In this document: positions 9,405 through 18,708 of the stretch, piece after piece
How the letters are laid out: each line of letters begins with the position of its first letter
Position numbering within the stretch: the stretch's first letter is position 1
Source: Roseovarius confluentis
GTDB taxonomy: Bacteria > Pseudomonadota > Alphaproteobacteria > Rhodobacterales > Rhodobacteraceae
Length of the DNA: 64,000 bases
Direction of reading: 5' to 3'
Assembly (NCBI RefSeq): GCF_002917925.1
Contig: NZ_PPFE01000004.1
Coordinates: forward strand, 310,001 to 374,000
Notes under the pieces: model-generated
Databases searched by the model: none
What the model saw: the letters and a program-made list of their open reading frames with translations, nothing else
What the model was told of the DNA's origin: nothing
Position numbers and translations under genes: made by a program

Positions 9405-9632
9405 TCAGTGCACGGCGACCGGATCGAGGTCGTTCTGGCGGGCCAGAACGAAGGCCATCTTGCGGTCGGCGACAAGCGCCAGGCGCTCGCCTTCCTCGTT
9501 GTGCACGGCGTAGAGCGTTTCCAGCTCGCCCACCTGCTCGCGCATGTCGTCGGGCAGATCCTCGGCGTTGACCTGACGGACATAGACGATGGGACGCTCG
9601 GCCTCGTGATCGAATTCGTACTGCGTTTCCAT
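9405..9632 (-). CDS. DUF1150 family protein
   Basis: 75-residue protein with the DUF1150 pattern: an N-terminal strand ERPIVYVRQV, an acidic helix LPDDMREQVGELETLYAVH and ending GERLALVADRKMAFVLARQNDL. Function unknown. It directly follows the small heat-shock gene (5-bp gap), a pairing typical of alphaproteobacteria that suggests a stress-linked operon. Confidence 0.9.
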   Translation of the reverse strand: METQYEFDHEAERPIVYVRQVNAEDLPDDMREQVGELETLYAVHNEEGERLALVADRKMAFVLARQNDLDPVAVH

Positions 9633-9637
9633 ACTAT

Positions 9638-10051
9638 TTACCCCTTGTTTATCTTGATGGTCTGAACCACCGTTTCTGGTGCGGCGCGGGTCAGGTCGAC
9701 GTGCAACAGCCCGTTTTCCATGATCGCTTCGCCCACTTCGACCCCATCGGCCAGCACGAAGCTGCGCTGGAACTGGCGGGCGGCGATGCCGCGATGCAGA
9801 TAGACGCGGCCATCCGCATCGTCCCGCTGGCGTCCGCGGATCACCAGTTGGCGGTCTTCCAGCGTGATCGACAGGTCTCCGTCGGCGAATCCGGCCACGG
9901 CCAGCGTGATCCGATAGGAATTCTCGGAGGTCTGTTCGATGTTGAAAGGCGGGTAGCCTTCGTTTCCCGACTTGGCGCTGCGTTCCAGCAGGCGCTCAAG
10001 CTGCTCGAAGCCGAGCATGTAGGGGTGCGATCCCATCGTGTGCTTTGTCAT
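9638..10051 (-). CDS. Small heat-shock protein, Hsp20 family
   Basis: 137-residue ATP-independent holdase chaperone. An alpha-crystallin domain spans about residues 32-125: PPFNIEQTSENSYRITLAVAG, then DLSITLEDRQLVIRGRQ and FQRSFVLADGVEVGEAIMENGLLHVDL. The protein ends VQTIKINKG, in which the I-x-I tail motif is recognisable. Cotranscribed with the DUF1150 gene. No heat-shock promoter was recognised with confidence upstream. Confidence 0.94.
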   Translation of the reverse strand: MTKHTMGSHPYMLGFEQLERLLERSAKSGNEGYPPFNIEQTSENSYRITLAVAGFADGDLSITLEDRQLVIRGRQRDDADGRVYLHRGIAARQFQRSFVLADGVEVGEAIMENGLLHVDLTRAAPETVVQTIKINKG

Positions 10052-10220
10052 GGGCGTGTCCTTATGCAGTCAAGCGACAGTCCGTATGTGAAGGCCCCGT
10101 TCGCGGCGACCTCTTGCAGTGAATATGGGGGCGCGGGGCGGGGCCTGCAAGGGCTATGCTGCGAGAGGGTTTGTCGCTATTCTGCCCCAACGCGGGGCAT
10201 TTTTCGGAGAATCGGGGCGA

Positions 10221-10445
10221 ATGAACAAGTTCAACGACCTTTCGATGAAGTCGGACGAAGTGCTGCGGGTGGAGTTGGAGGAGTTCCGGCGCCAGCACCG
10301 CGACCTTGACGAGGCGATCCGCGCGCTGGAGGAAAAAGGCACCAGCGATTTTCTGACCGTGAAGCGCTTCAAACAGCAAAAATTGCGGCTGAAGGACCGG
10401 ATCTCGTGGATCGAGGATCGGCTGCTGCCGGATATCATTGCGTAG
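10221..10445 (+). CDS. YdcH family protein (DUF465)
   Basis: 74-residue helical hairpin protein of the YdcH/DUF465 family: LRVELEEFRRQHRDLDEAIRALEEK forms one coiled-coil helix and FKQQKLRLKDRISWIEDRLLPDIIA the second. Function unknown. The start at 10221 (MNKFNDLS) is chosen because upstream in-frame residues are not family-like. It is divergent from hsp20 and lies 46 bp before purE. Confidence 0.85.
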   Translation: MNKFNDLSMKSDEVLRVELEEFRRQHRDLDEAIRALEEKGTSDFLTVKRFKQQKLRLKDRISWIEDRLLPDIIA

Positions 10446-10491
10446 GCACCGCTGATCGGTATAGTTCGCGCTCCGCAAAGGGGAGCGAGAC

Positions 10492-10980
10492 ATGGGCAAT
10501 CCGCAGATCGGCATCATCATGGGCAGCCAGTCGGACTGGGCCACCATGAAGGAGGCCGCCTTGATCCTGGACGAGCTGGGCGTGTCGTACGAGACGAAGA
10601 TCGTCTCGGCGCATCGCACGCCGGACCGGCTGTGGGACTATGGCAAAAGCGCCGTGGACCGCGGCCTGAAGGCGATCATCGCGGGTGCGGGCGGTGCCGC
10701 GCATCTGCCGGGCATGATGGCCAGCAAGACGCGCGTGCCCGTGATCGGCGTGCCGGTGCAGACCAAGGCGCTGAGCGGTGTGGACAGCCTTTATTCCATC
10801 GTGCAGATGCCAAAGGGGTTTCCCGTGGCGACCATGGCGATCGGATCGGCGGGCGCGGCCAATGCCGGGCTGATGGCGGCGGCGATCCTTGCCAATGGCG
10901 ATGCGGCGTTGGCGGAGCGGCTGGACAAGTGGCGTGATGCGTTGTCGGCATCGATCGCGGAGGAGCCATCGGATGACTGA
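10492..10980 (+). CDS. purE: 5-(carboxyamino)imidazole ribonucleotide mutase
   Basis: 162-residue class I PurE, converting N5-CAIR to CAIR in purine synthesis. Motifs: [12 protein letters not shown] (residues 8-19), SAHRTPDR (residues 40-47) and [16 protein letters not shown]. The stop codon overlaps the purK start by 8 bp, and PurK makes its substrate, so the two are translationally coupled. Confidence 0.97.
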   Translation: MGNPQIGIIMGSQSDWATMKEAALILDELGVSYETKIVSAHRTPDRLWDYGKSAVDRGLKAIIAGAGGAAHLPGMMASKTRVPVIGVPVQTKALSGVDSLYSIVQMPKGFPVATMAIGSAGAANAGLMAAAILANGDAALAERLDKWRDALSASIAEEPSDD

Positions 10981-12046
10981 ACCTTTGCCGCAGGGTGCGG
11001 TGATCGGAATCCTGGGTGGCGGGCAACTTGGGCGGATGCTGTCCGTCGCGGCCAGCCGGCTGGGGTTCAAGACCTGCATTTTCGAGCCGGGGGGCGATTG
11101 CCCGGCCAGCCATGTTTCGAACTTTCACTTGCAGAAGTCTTACGAAGACGCAGACGCGCTGCGGCAGTTCGCGGATGCCGTGGACGTGGTGACCTACGAG
11201 TTCGAGAACATCCCGACCTCGGCGCTGGACGTGCTGGAAGCGGCCCGCCCGATTCGTCCGGGGCGCGAGGCGCTGCGGGTGAGCCAGGACCGGCTGACCG
11301 AGAAGGCGTTCCTGACCAGGCTGGGACTGAGCACCGCGCCTTACGCCGACATCACCGATCTTGCGAGCCTTGAGGCCGCGCTGGAGGAGATGGGCACGCC
11401 CGCGATCCTGAAAACACGGCGGTTTGGCTATGATGGCAAGGGCCAAGTGCGGATCAACGATGCCGCCGAAGCTGAAGCAGCGCTGGCCGAGATGAACGGC
11501 GCACCCGCGATCCTGGAAGGGTTCGTGGCTTTCAGTCACGAGGTATCGGTGATCGGTGCGCGCGGCGTGGACGGGCAGGTGGCTTGTTTCGATCCGGGCG
11601 AGAACGTGCACAGCGACGGGATTTTGCACACGACTACGGTTCCGGCGACGCTGAGCACGGCGCAGCGGACGGATGCCGTGCTGCTGGCCGGGCGGATATT
11701 GAACGCGCTGGACTATGTCGGCGTGATGGGCGTGGAACTGTTCGTGACGGCGCAGGGCCTGATCGTGAACGAGATTGCGCCAAGGGTGCACAACTCGGGC
11801 CACTGGACGCAGCAGGGTTGCACGGTGGACCAGTTCGAGCAGCATATCCGGGCGGTGGCCGGGTGGCCGCTGGGCGACGGGTCGCGCTATGCCGACGTGG
11901 TGATGGAAAACCTCATTGGCGATGACATGGACCGCGTGCCGGCGATTGCCGGGGAGGCGGGCGCGAGCCTGCATCTTTACGGCAAGGCCGAGGCCAAGCC
12001 GGGGCGCAAGATGGGGCATGTGAACCGGGTCACGCGGTCGGGCTAA
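10973..12046 (+). CDS. purK: N5-carboxyaminoimidazole ribonucleotide synthase
   Basis: 357-residue ATP-grasp enzyme making N5-CAIR from AIR, bicarbonate and [15 protein letters not shown] (residues 13-24), [12 protein letters not shown] in the ATP-grasp fold and [14 protein letters not shown] are diagnostic. The ATG at 10973 overlaps purE. The 3' end overlaps the convergent phnM-like gene by 4 bp. Confidence 0.97.
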   Translation: MTEPLPQGAVIGILGGGQLGRMLSVAASRLGFKTCIFEPGGDCPASHVSNFHLQKSYEDADALRQFADAVDVVTYEFENIPTSALDVLEAARPIRPGREALRVSQDRLTEKAFLTRLGLSTAPYADITDLASLEAALEEMGTPAILKTRRFGYDGKGQVRINDAAEAEAALAEMNGAPAILEGFVAFSHEVSVIGARGVDGQVACFDPGENVHSDGILHTTTVPATLSTAQRTDAVLLAGRILNALDYVGVMGVELFVTAQGLIVNEIAPRVHNSGHWTQQGCTVDQFEQHIRAVAGWPLGDGSRYADVVMENLIGDDMDRVPAIAGEAGASLHLYGKAEAKPGRKMGHVNRVTRSG

Positions 12047-13188
12047 GCGATAAAGCGGTGCGCGACGTCGCCTTTCAAGTAGGTGACCTGGCCGCCCGAG
12101 ATCGTGGCGCAGATATCGCGGGTACTGGCATCGACGATGACGAGGTCCGCGCGTTGTCCGGGGGTAAGCGTGCCGCGGTCGGACAGACCCAGAAGCTGTG
12201 CCGGACCCGACGAGATCATCCCCCAGGCGGCAGCGAAGTCCATCAGGCCGCCATCGGCCAGCAGGAACGCGGCGCGGCGCATCGACGGGTAGTGGTAGTC
12301 CGAGGCGAGTGAATCGCACAGCCCCATCGCGATCAGGTCGAGCGCGCTGGCATTGCCCTTGTGCGAGCCGCCGCGCACCACGTTCGGGGCACCCAGCACG
12401 ATCGGTGCGCCGGTGTCGCGCGCGGCTTCCGCCGCCTCGGCGGTTTCGGGAAATTCGGCAATATGCACACCGCGCGCGGTCCATGCAGCGCGTTGTTCGG
12501 TGGTGGCGTCGTCGTGGCTGCCAAGGCGCACGGGCAGGTCTGCCAGCCGGGCGCAGAGGGCGTCGAGGGCGGACGGAACGTCGGCCATGCCGTCGTGGAG
12601 CGCGTGAATGTCTTCGAGATGCTTGTCGGGGTTCTTGCCGATCCTGAGCGATTTGCCGACGTGGCCCGGGGGTGTCTTGCCCTTGGCCAGCAGGTCATGC
12701 GGCAGGTGGTCGTTGAACACCAGATAGGGGATTGCGTAGCGTGTGATCCAATCCTCTATCGTGGCGTAGTCGTCCAGCATCGAGATCTCGAAGCGCAGCT
12801 GCACGCGCAGGTCGGTGCCGACGCGGGGGCGTATATCGTCGAGGCTTTCCAGCACGCGCTGGGCGAAGTCCGGCCCGCGCATCCCGCCTTCCCAGCTGTA
12901 GAACTGTGCCAGTGTGGCGGTGGTGATGCCGTTCGCGGCCAGCTCGGCCTCGGCCACGATCAGGCCCTGGTCGAGGTCTTTCATGGCCCCGCGCCGCGGG
13001 GCGAGATGTTTTTCGAAGGCATCGCCATGGGCATCGACCAGGCCCGGCAGGATGAGATAACCCGAAAGGTCGATCTCGCGCGCTGGCGTCTCATCAGTGA
13101 TCACACCGTCCGACAGGCAGAGTGGCGTGTCTGCGAGGTCCGAGGGCGTCAGCACCTCGGCCCCGGTCAGGCGCAACGACAGGCTCAT
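12043..13188 (-). CDS. phnM: PhnM-type alpha-D-ribose 1-methylphosphonate 5-triphosphate diphosphatase
   Basis: 381-residue amidohydrolase of the PhnM family, which in the C-P lyase pathway removes pyrophosphate from ribose methylphosphonate triphosphate. Seen: [19 protein letters not shown] (metal site), FNDHLPHD, the LGSHDDAT motif, and [15 protein letters not shown]. Length fits. No other phn gene is in the window; its upstream partner is a secreted lipase-like gene with a 4-bp overlap. It may serve C-P lyase genes elsewhere or act on another nucleotide-like substrate. Confidence 0.88.
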   Translation of the reverse strand: MSLSLRLTGAEVLTPSDLADTPLCLSDGVITDETPAREIDLSGYLILPGLVDAHGDAFEKHLAPRRGAMKDLDQGLIVAEAELAANGITTATLAQFYSWEGGMRGPDFAQRVLESLDDIRPRVGTDLRVQLRFEISMLDDYATIEDWITRYAIPYLVFNDHLPHDLLAKGKTPPGHVGKSLRIGKNPDKHLEDIHALHDGMADVPSALDALCARLADLPVRLGSHDDATTEQRAAWTARGVHIAEFPETAEAAEAARDTGAPIVLGAPNVVRGGSHKGNASALDLIAMGLCDSLASDYHYPSMRRAAFLLADGGLMDFAAAWGMISSGPAQLLGLSDRGTLTPGQRADLVIVDASTRDICATISGGQVTYLKGDVAHRFIA

Positions 13189-13907
13189 TCCGTGAGGCCC
13201 ATGAACATGTCTGTGATGTTCATGTCGTGGTCGAACTTGCCGGTCCTCAGGAAGGACAGAACCTGCGCGATCACGTAAGGATTGTTCATCATGAAGGTGT
13301 GGCTGACGGGCAGTTCGATATGGTCGGCCATGCCGTCGACCTTGGTGGACTCGACAGAGACCTTGCCGTCATCGGCGCCCTCGATCAGCGTGGAATAATA
13401 GGGGTTGAGCGAGCGCGTGCCGGCGATGACGCCAAGCTCGAAGTCAATCGGCGGAAGGCTGTTGGCAAATCCGTCCTCGCCGGTGTCGAGCTGCATCCCG
13501 GCGGGCCCGTTGATCCACTCGAAAAGCTCCAGCCCGCCCAGTTGGTCCACCAGTTCCGAGCCGTGGTTGGGTGGGCCAAGCATGACGACACGGCCCATGT
13601 CGTCGGGGCGGTTGTAGCGCAGCCAATGGCGCAGAAGGATGCCGCCCATCGAATGGGTGACAAAATGGATCTTGTCCTGACCACAGACGCGGGCGGCGTA
13701 GGGCAGGGTTTCCTCGGCCAGTTCGGCGATATCGAGTTCGGTCGAGGGATAATCGGTGCGGAAGGTGGTGTAACCTTCGTTTTTCAGCACTTCCTCCATC
13801 ACGATGAAGGAGGTTTCGGTCCGCGCCAGGCCATGCAGCAGCACCACGCAATCGGCCAAAGCCGGAGCGGGGAGCAGAAGGGCAAGGGCGGTCAGCGCGG
13901 ATTTCAT
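13185..13907 (-). CDS. Secreted alpha/beta hydrolase (lipase/esterase-like)
   Basis: 240-residue exported hydrolase. A signal peptide ([18 protein letters not shown], residues 1-18) is followed by the strand [12 protein letters not shown] and the nucleophile motif T-H-S-M-G-G with Ser86; [11 protein letters not shown] is typical of PGAP1/lipase-like enzymes. The likely His is in VSHTFMMNN. Start at 13907 is chosen because it gives a proper signal peptide. It overlaps phnM by 4 bp, so the two form an operon. Confidence 0.85.
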   Translation of the reverse strand: MKSALTALALLLPAPALADCVVLLHGLARTETSFIVMEEVLKNEGYTTFRTDYPSTELDIAELAEETLPYAARVCGQDKIHFVTHSMGGILLRHWLRYNRPDDMGRVVMLGPPNHGSELVDQLGGLELFEWINGPAGMQLDTGEDGFANSLPPIDFELGVIAGTRSLNPYYSTLIEGADDGKVSVESTKVDGMADHIELPVSHTFMMNNPYVIAQVLSFLRTGKFDHDMNITDMFMGLTE

Positions 13908-13953
13908 GGATAGGGAGATAAGCCTTCGGGCCTCGCAGATACAGCCCCCTGCG

Positions 13954-14805
13954 TCAGGAATTGCGGCGGCGCGGCATGGAAAGCGCAACCCCGCCCAGAA
14001 CGAGGGCGGAGGAGAGCACGATCTGCACGGTCAGGGACTCGCTCAACAGAAGGATGCCGCCCAGGAGCGCGATGATCGGCACTGTGAGTTGCGCGACGGC
14101 GGCCACGGAAGCGGCAAGCGAGGGCAGGACGGTGTACCAGAGCGCATATCCCAGCCCCGAGGTGACTGCGCCGGTGATGATGGCGAGAAAGATGCCGTAG
14201 CCGGAGAGTGGCGCTGCGTCGGCAGGGCTGGGCAGGGCGAGCCAGGCCAGCAGGCCGACGGGCGCGGCGAGGGTGAAGTTGGCGGCTGTGGCTTGAAGCG
14301 CGTCTTTGGATTTACGGCCGGCCAGAGAATAAATGCCCCAACCGATGCCTGCGAGCGCCATGAGCGCACCATGCCACGGGCTGACGGTCGTGCCGGCCCC
14401 GGGCCACATCAGCCATGCGAGGCCGGCGAGCGCCAGACCCGCGCCGATCCAGCGGCGGGCGGGCAGGATCTCGCGTGTGAGTAGGGCAGCGGCGAACATG
14501 GTGATCTGCACCATGCCAAAGAGGATGAGCGCGCCAAGCCCCGCGTCGAGCGCGGTGTAGGCCAATGAGAAGCCGTACATGTAGACCAGCAGCGACAGGA
14601 CGCCAGATACGCGCGCGGGACCGCCAAGGCGGAGCCCGCCGCGCAGGACGATGCAAAGCCCCGCCAGCATCGCTGCGCCCGCGACGAGACGGATCGCCCC
14701 GAAGGGAACGGCGTCGATATGCCCGCCCGCCAGGGCGAGCCGGTTGAGGATGGAGTTGGCGGCGAAGGCCACCATCGTCAGGGCGGTGAGCAGGAAGAGA
14801 CGCAT
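13954..14805 (-). CDS. EamA/DMT-superfamily transporter
   Basis: 283-residue inner-membrane protein with about ten hydrophobic helices arranged as two five-helix EamA repeats (roughly residues 5-125 and 140-275), ending in basic residues RRRNS. Members export or take up small metabolites; the substrate here is unknown. It lies 46 bp upstream of the lipase gene on the same strand. Confidence 0.88.
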   Translation of the reverse strand: MRLFLLTALTMVAFAANSILNRLALAGGHIDAVPFGAIRLVAGAAMLAGLCIVLRGGLRLGGPARVSGVLSLLVYMYGFSLAYTALDAGLGALILFGMVQITMFAAALLTREILPARRWIGAGLALAGLAWLMWPGAGTTVSPWHGALMALAGIGWGIYSLAGRKSKDALQATAANFTLAAPVGLLAWLALPSPADAAPLSGYGIFLAIITGAVTSGLGYALWYTVLPSLAASVAAVAQLTVPIIALLGGILLLSESLTVQIVLSSALVLGGVALSMPRRRNS

Positions 14806-14859
14806 GGGACCATGCGTAGCGCGGGGCTGGGTGGAAGGAAACTCACATTGGCGCGGGGG

Positions 14860-14904
14860 CGGAATTTTGAAAAAATTCCGGGCAATTTTCTTTGAAAGAA
14901 AATT
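14860..14904. repeat. Paired AT-rich hairpins between two reverse-strand genes
   Basis: Two adjacent inverted repeats: CGGAATTTT (14860-14868) with AAAATTCCG (14872-14880), and AATTTTCTTT (14884-14893) with AAAGAAAATT (14895-14904). They lie between the hydroxylase gene and the EamA gene. A similar pair of AT-rich palindromes occurs at 57838-57888, so this may be a small dispersed repeat that also ends transcription. Confidence 0.6.
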
Positions 14905-14916
14905 CCCGCGCCCGCG

Positions 14917-15855
14917 TTAGCCGAGGGTCTCGAAGCCCGGCGTGTTCGCATCCTCGGGGTGATTGGCAAGGTGCTTGCGCTTGATCGTCTCGGAGGTATC
15001 GCGGCTGCCGTCGTGGCTCCATCCCGGGGGCTTGATGCAGTAGTTCAGTCGATCGCGCCAGGTGAGTCCGGGCTGGATCACGTCGCGGAAGATACCCACC
15101 CACTCGTGGAAGGCCACGCGGATGGGATTGAAGGTGCCCAGGTTGCGGACGAGACCGTAATCGACCTTTTCGCTGTCCTGTTCCGGGACGAAGGTGCCGA
15201 ACATCTTGTCCCAGATGATGAAGACACCGGCATAGTTGGCATCGAGATAGCGCGCATTGCGGCCGTGGTGGACGCGGTGGTGCGAGGGTGTGTTCATCAA
15301 CGCCTCGAACCAGCGGGGCAGTCGGGTGATCGCCTCGGTATGGATCCAGAACTGGTAGATCAGGTTCAAACCGCCGCAAAACAGCACCATCGCGGGGTGA
15401 AAGCCCAGCAGGATCAGCGGCGCCCGGACCAGCATCATGAAGGTGAAGGTGCCGGTCCATGTTTGGCGCAGGGCGGTGGTGAGGTTGTAGTGCTGCGAGG
15501 AGTGATGATTGACGTGGCTGGCCCAGACCCAGCGGATGCGATGCCCGAAACGGTGCACCCAGTAGTAGCGCAGGTCGTCCAGCACGAAGCAGAGGATCAC
15601 CACCCAGACCGACGTGCCGAGGTCGAGCGGTGTGATGGCCCAGAGCGCCATGAAGAACCCGTATGCGACAAAGCCCAGCAGGATGCCGGAGGCCACGTTG
15701 CCGGCGCCCATCACGAGCGATGTCAGCGCGTCGTAGGTCTCGTACCGGCCACCGCGGCGCTTGAGAACGATCCAGGTGAGTTCGATCAGGATGAGCGCGA
15801 TGAAGACCGGCACGGCGAAGTTCACCACGTCGGGATAGGTCAGTTGATCCGTCAT
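14917..15855 (-). CDS. Sterol desaturase / fatty acid hydroxylase family membrane protein
   Basis: 312-residue membrane di-iron enzyme of the fatty-acid-hydroxylase superfamily. The histidine clusters are HRFGH, HVNHHSSQH, HTEAI and HHRVHHGRN, set between hydrophobic helices (about residues 12-30, 48-70, 80-98, 145-170). Likely a lipid-modifying oxygenase in the inner membrane; substrate unknown. The 3' neighbour is separated by paired hairpins; the start overlaps the upstream gene by 4 bp. Confidence 0.9.
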   Translation of the reverse strand: MTDQLTYPDVVNFAVPVFIALILIELTWIVLKRRGGRYETYDALTSLVMGAGNVASGILLGFVAYGFFMALWAITPLDLGTSVWVVILCFVLDDLRYYWVHRFGHRIRWVWASHVNHHSSQHYNLTTALRQTWTGTFTFMMLVRAPLILLGFHPAMVLFCGGLNLIYQFWIHTEAITRLPRWFEALMNTPSHHRVHHGRNARYLDANYAGVFIIWDKMFGTFVPEQDSEKVDYGLVRNLGTFNPIRVAFHEWVGIFRDVIQPGLTWRDRLNYCIKPPGWSHDGSRDTSETIKRKHLANHPEDANTPGFETLG

Positions 15856-16244
15856 CGGGAGGCCTCCATCAGGCCGGGCCAGAGGCGGGCCTCGTCGGGG
15901 TCGAGCTTCAGGGTGATGCGCGGCGCGGTGTAATCGGGCAGGGCGATGCGCAGCCCTGTGTCGGTCTGCGTGATCCGCGCGCCGTCGAGATACCGCGCGG
16001 TGGTGTCGGCGCCCATGGGCCAGACCACGCCGGGACCGCGGGACGTTTCCACGAGGGCGGCGTGGCGGTCGTGGCTGAGGATCACGCGCGTGGGCGTATC
16101 GTCGGGGAATTCGCGGAGCCAGGCGCGGGTGGCGGCGGACCCGTCATCGAACGTGGCGGGTTTCGAGAGGCCGAGCAGGTGCAGCAGCACCGCAATCCCT
16201 GCGATGCCGAGCACGACCATCGGTAGCAAGATGCTGAGCGGCAT
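15852..16244 (-). CDS. Hypothetical membrane-anchored protein
   Basis: 130-residue protein with one N-terminal hydrophobic helix (about residues 3-22, LLPMVVLGIAGIAVLLHLLG), then a soluble domain of beta character (TRVILSHDRHAALVETSRGPGVVWPMG, then a short KLDPDEARLWP tail). No named family recognised. It overlaps the hydroxylase gene by 4 bp, suggesting a joint role. Start at 16244 gives the membrane anchor at the N-terminus. Confidence 0.72.
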   Translation of the reverse strand: MPLSILLPMVVLGIAGIAVLLHLLGLSKPATFDDGSAATRAWLREFPDDTPTRVILSHDRHAALVETSRGPGVVWPMGADTTARYLDGARITQTDTGLRIALPDYTAPRITLKLDPDEARLWPGLMEASR

Positions 16245-16302
16245 GTCCTCTTCCCTCGCGCCGCATTTAGCCAAGGAAGGGGGGCGGCGATCAAGGGTGA
16301 CG

Positions 16303-17469
16303 TTACGACGCCGCCCCCGCGCGGTCCAGCGCCTGTTCGAGGTCGGCGATGAGATCGTCCGCGTCCTCGATACCGATCGACAGGCGCAGAAGGCGGGGAT
16401 GGACGGGAAAGCCTTCGCCCGAGACGGTCTTGCGGTGTTCGATCAGGCTTTCGACGCCGCCAAGCGACGTGGCGGGATAGAAGACCTCGCAATAGCGGCT
16501 GACGTCGATGGCGGTCTGCTCGGTGCCCTTGACGAGGATCGAGAGCATACCGCCATAGAGGCCGCCGGTCTGGCGTTTGGCGATCTCGTGGTCGGGATGC
16601 GAGGGCAGGCCGGGATACATCACGGCGTCGATGCCGGGATGGCCTTCGAAATGTTGCGCCACGGCCAGGGCGTTCTCGGTCGCGCGTTCGTAGCGCAGCA
16701 TCAACGTGCGCATTCCGCGAATGAGCAGAAAGGCGTCGAAGGAATGCAGGACGGTCCCTTGAATCATGCGGACGTGGAAGATCTCGTCCCAGTAGGTCCC
16801 GGTTTCGCGCACAGACAGTACGCCGGCGGTCACGTCGGAATGGCCGTTGAGGTACTTGGTGGCGGAATGAAAGGAGATATCCGCGCCAAGTTCCAGCGCG
16901 CGGGTGGCGCAGGGCGGCGTGCCGGTGCAGTCGGTGACCAGTTTCGCCCCGGCGGCATGGGCGATCTCGGCGGCGGCGGCGATGTCGGTCGTGTCCCAGT
17001 TGGGATTGTTGGGGGTCTCGACCCAGACCAGCGCGGTCTCGCCTTTGACCGTTGCTGCCTTCATCGCGTCGAGATCGCCGGCGGGATAGTAGCTGACCCG
17101 CAGGCGGTTCTTGGCCTCGTAGGTTTTGAACTGGGCGAGGACACCGTGATACATCACCTCGGGCACCACCACGTGCGCGTCCGCGGGCAGGTGTTCGATC
17201 ACCGCAGTGGCCGCGCCCATGCCCGACGAAAAGAGCAGGCTCTCGGCGGCGCCTTCGAGGTCGGCGATGATCGCCTCGGCCTGTTCGGTCGTCACGTTGC
17301 TGTCGCGGCGGTACATGTAGCTTTGGCGCAGTTCGTAGTTGTCATCCCTCGCGTAGGTGGCGGCGGTCTGGATCTGCGGCACGATGGCACCGGTGGCGGG
17401 GTCGAGATAGCGCAGGGCCTGCGCGAGCTTGGTGGCGGGCGAAAGCGGGCGGTTGGGGCGATGGGCCAT
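16303..17469 (-). CDS. Trans-sulfuration PLP enzyme (cystathionine gamma-synthase/lyase family)
   Basis: 388-residue Cys/Met-metabolism PLP enzyme. SSGMGAATAV binds the PLP phosphate, VETPNNPNWDTTDI and LVTDCTGTPP are in the cofactor pocket, and the Schiff-base lysine is Lys205 in SATKYLNGHSDV. Whether it is a gamma-synthase, gamma-lyase or beta-lyase cannot be decided by eye. Start at 17469 has AAGGA upstream on the reverse strand. The pocket aspartate is followed by Cys rather than the common Asn/Gly. Confidence 0.88.
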   Translation of the reverse strand: MAHRPNRPLSPATKLAQALRYLDPATGAIVPQIQTAATYARDDNYELRQSYMYRRDSNVTTEQAEAIIADLEGAAESLLFSSGMGAATAVIEHLPADAHVVVPEVMYHGVLAQFKTYEAKNRLRVSYYPAGDLDAMKAATVKGETALVWVETPNNPNWDTTDIAAAAEIAHAAGAKLVTDCTGTPPCATRALELGADISFHSATKYLNGHSDVTAGVLSVRETGTYWDEIFHVRMIQGTVLHSFDAFLLIRGMRTLMLRYERATENALAVAQHFEGHPGIDAVMYPGLPSHPDHEIAKRQTGGLYGGMLSILVKGTEQTAIDVSRYCEVFYPATSLGGVESLIEHRKTVSGEGFPVHPRLLRLSIGIEDADDLIADLEQALDRAGAAS

Positions 17470-17532
17470 GGGGCAGATTCCTTTCAGCGTCGGGGCGGAC
17501 GGTACGCATTTGGCCCACGATGGCAAGCCGGG

Positions 17533-18438
17533 TCAGAGCGGGCGCGCGGGCGGCACGGTGGGAGATTTGAGCCGCGCCTCGCGCCACGCCAGAAGGGCCG
17601 CGCCGGAGAGGATGGTCAACGCGCCGAGGACAGATATCGCATCGGGCAGGACAGAGAACACGGCGGCATCGTAGAGCGCGGCGAAGACAAGCGTCGCATA
17701 GAAGAAGGGGGCGACGAAGCTGGCATCGGCGCGGGCCAGCGCGTTGACGAAGCAGGTTTGTGCGGTGGCCATCAGCAGGCCGATCCCGGCGAGGGCGGCC
17801 CATTGCGCCGGGGTGGGTGCGGCCCAGACGAAGAACGCCGCCGCACTGGCGATGAGACAGCCGAAGCCGTTGTTGATCAGTAGAATCTGAAGCGGGCGTT
17901 CGCGGCCAGAGAGAAACTTGATCGCGATAAGTTCGGCCCCGAGGCAGGCAGCGGCGGCGAGGGCAAGTAGCGCGCCGGGCTCGATCGTGCCGCCGCCGGG
18001 GCGGGTCAGGATCAGCGCGCCGCAAAGGGCGATGGCGGCGGCGGTCCAGCGGACGGGGCCGACTTTCTCACCAAGGATGGGAATGGCCAGCATCATGCCG
18101 AAGACCGGGTTCAGGAAGCTGATCGCGGTGGCGTCGGACAGCGGAATGAAGGCGGCGGCAGCGAACATCAGGGTGACGCCGCCCCAGCCGAGGCCCGAGC
18201 GCAGAAGGTGGAGGTGCAGGGCCGGGCGCACGATGGGGAACCGCGTGGCGGCGGCGAAGGTCGAGAAGGCGATGAGCGCGAAGAGGAACCGGCCCTGGCT
18301 GATCTGCAGCGGATGCAGCGCGGGGCCGAGCGCGTCGGTGCCGAGCGCCTTGGCCAGGAGCGTGCATCCCGCGATGAAGGCTGCGGCGGCAAGGGTCAGG
18401 AGCGCGGCGGCGCCGGGGTTCTGGACGGGCGGTGTCAT
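17533..18438 (-). CDS. EamA/DMT-superfamily transporter
   Basis: 301-residue inner-membrane protein with ten hydrophobic helices in two EamA repeats. The first repeat contains the short basic connection LQISQGRFLFALI and the motif DATAISFLNPVFGMMLAI; the second ends ILSGAALLAWREARLKS. Resembles S-adenosylmethionine/drug-metabolite exporters of Rhodobacterales. Substrate unknown. It precedes the trans-sulfuration gene on the same strand with 63 bp between. Confidence 0.88.
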   Translation of the reverse strand: MTPPVQNPGAAALLTLAAAAFIAGCTLLAKALGTDALGPALHPLQISQGRFLFALIAFSTFAAATRFPIVRPALHLHLLRSGLGWGGVTLMFAAAAFIPLSDATAISFLNPVFGMMLAIPILGEKVGPVRWTAAAIALCGALILTRPGGGTIEPGALLALAAAACLGAELIAIKFLSGRERPLQILLINNGFGCLIASAAAFFVWAAPTPAQWAALAGIGLLMATAQTCFVNALARADASFVAPFFYATLVFAALYDAAVFSVLPDAISVLGALTILSGAALLAWREARLKSPTVPPARPL

Positions 18439-18708
18439 CGCCTGTCCAGTGGCAGGCGGGCGGGAGAAACTCAAGCGCCATATCGGAGCGCGCAGAAAAC
18501 ACTTTGCGCGGGGCGCGGAACCGGCTATGTCAGCGCGCATGATCGAACGCCGCACAAATATTCGGAGCCGACGCCGCCGCACCTGCGCCTGACGTCCCGC
18601 TCGCCTGTTCGATCCATCCGGTGCCGGAGCGCACCAAACCCTTTCCACCATTGACGAACGCCCTGCCATACGGCACTCAAAGGGCTTCCATACTTGAGGA
18701 TACCACAG

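Noticed and set aside
15946..17883. 645-codon forward frame antisense to the trans-sulfuration enzyme
   Set aside because: Gly/Arg-rich shadow spanning three opposing genes.
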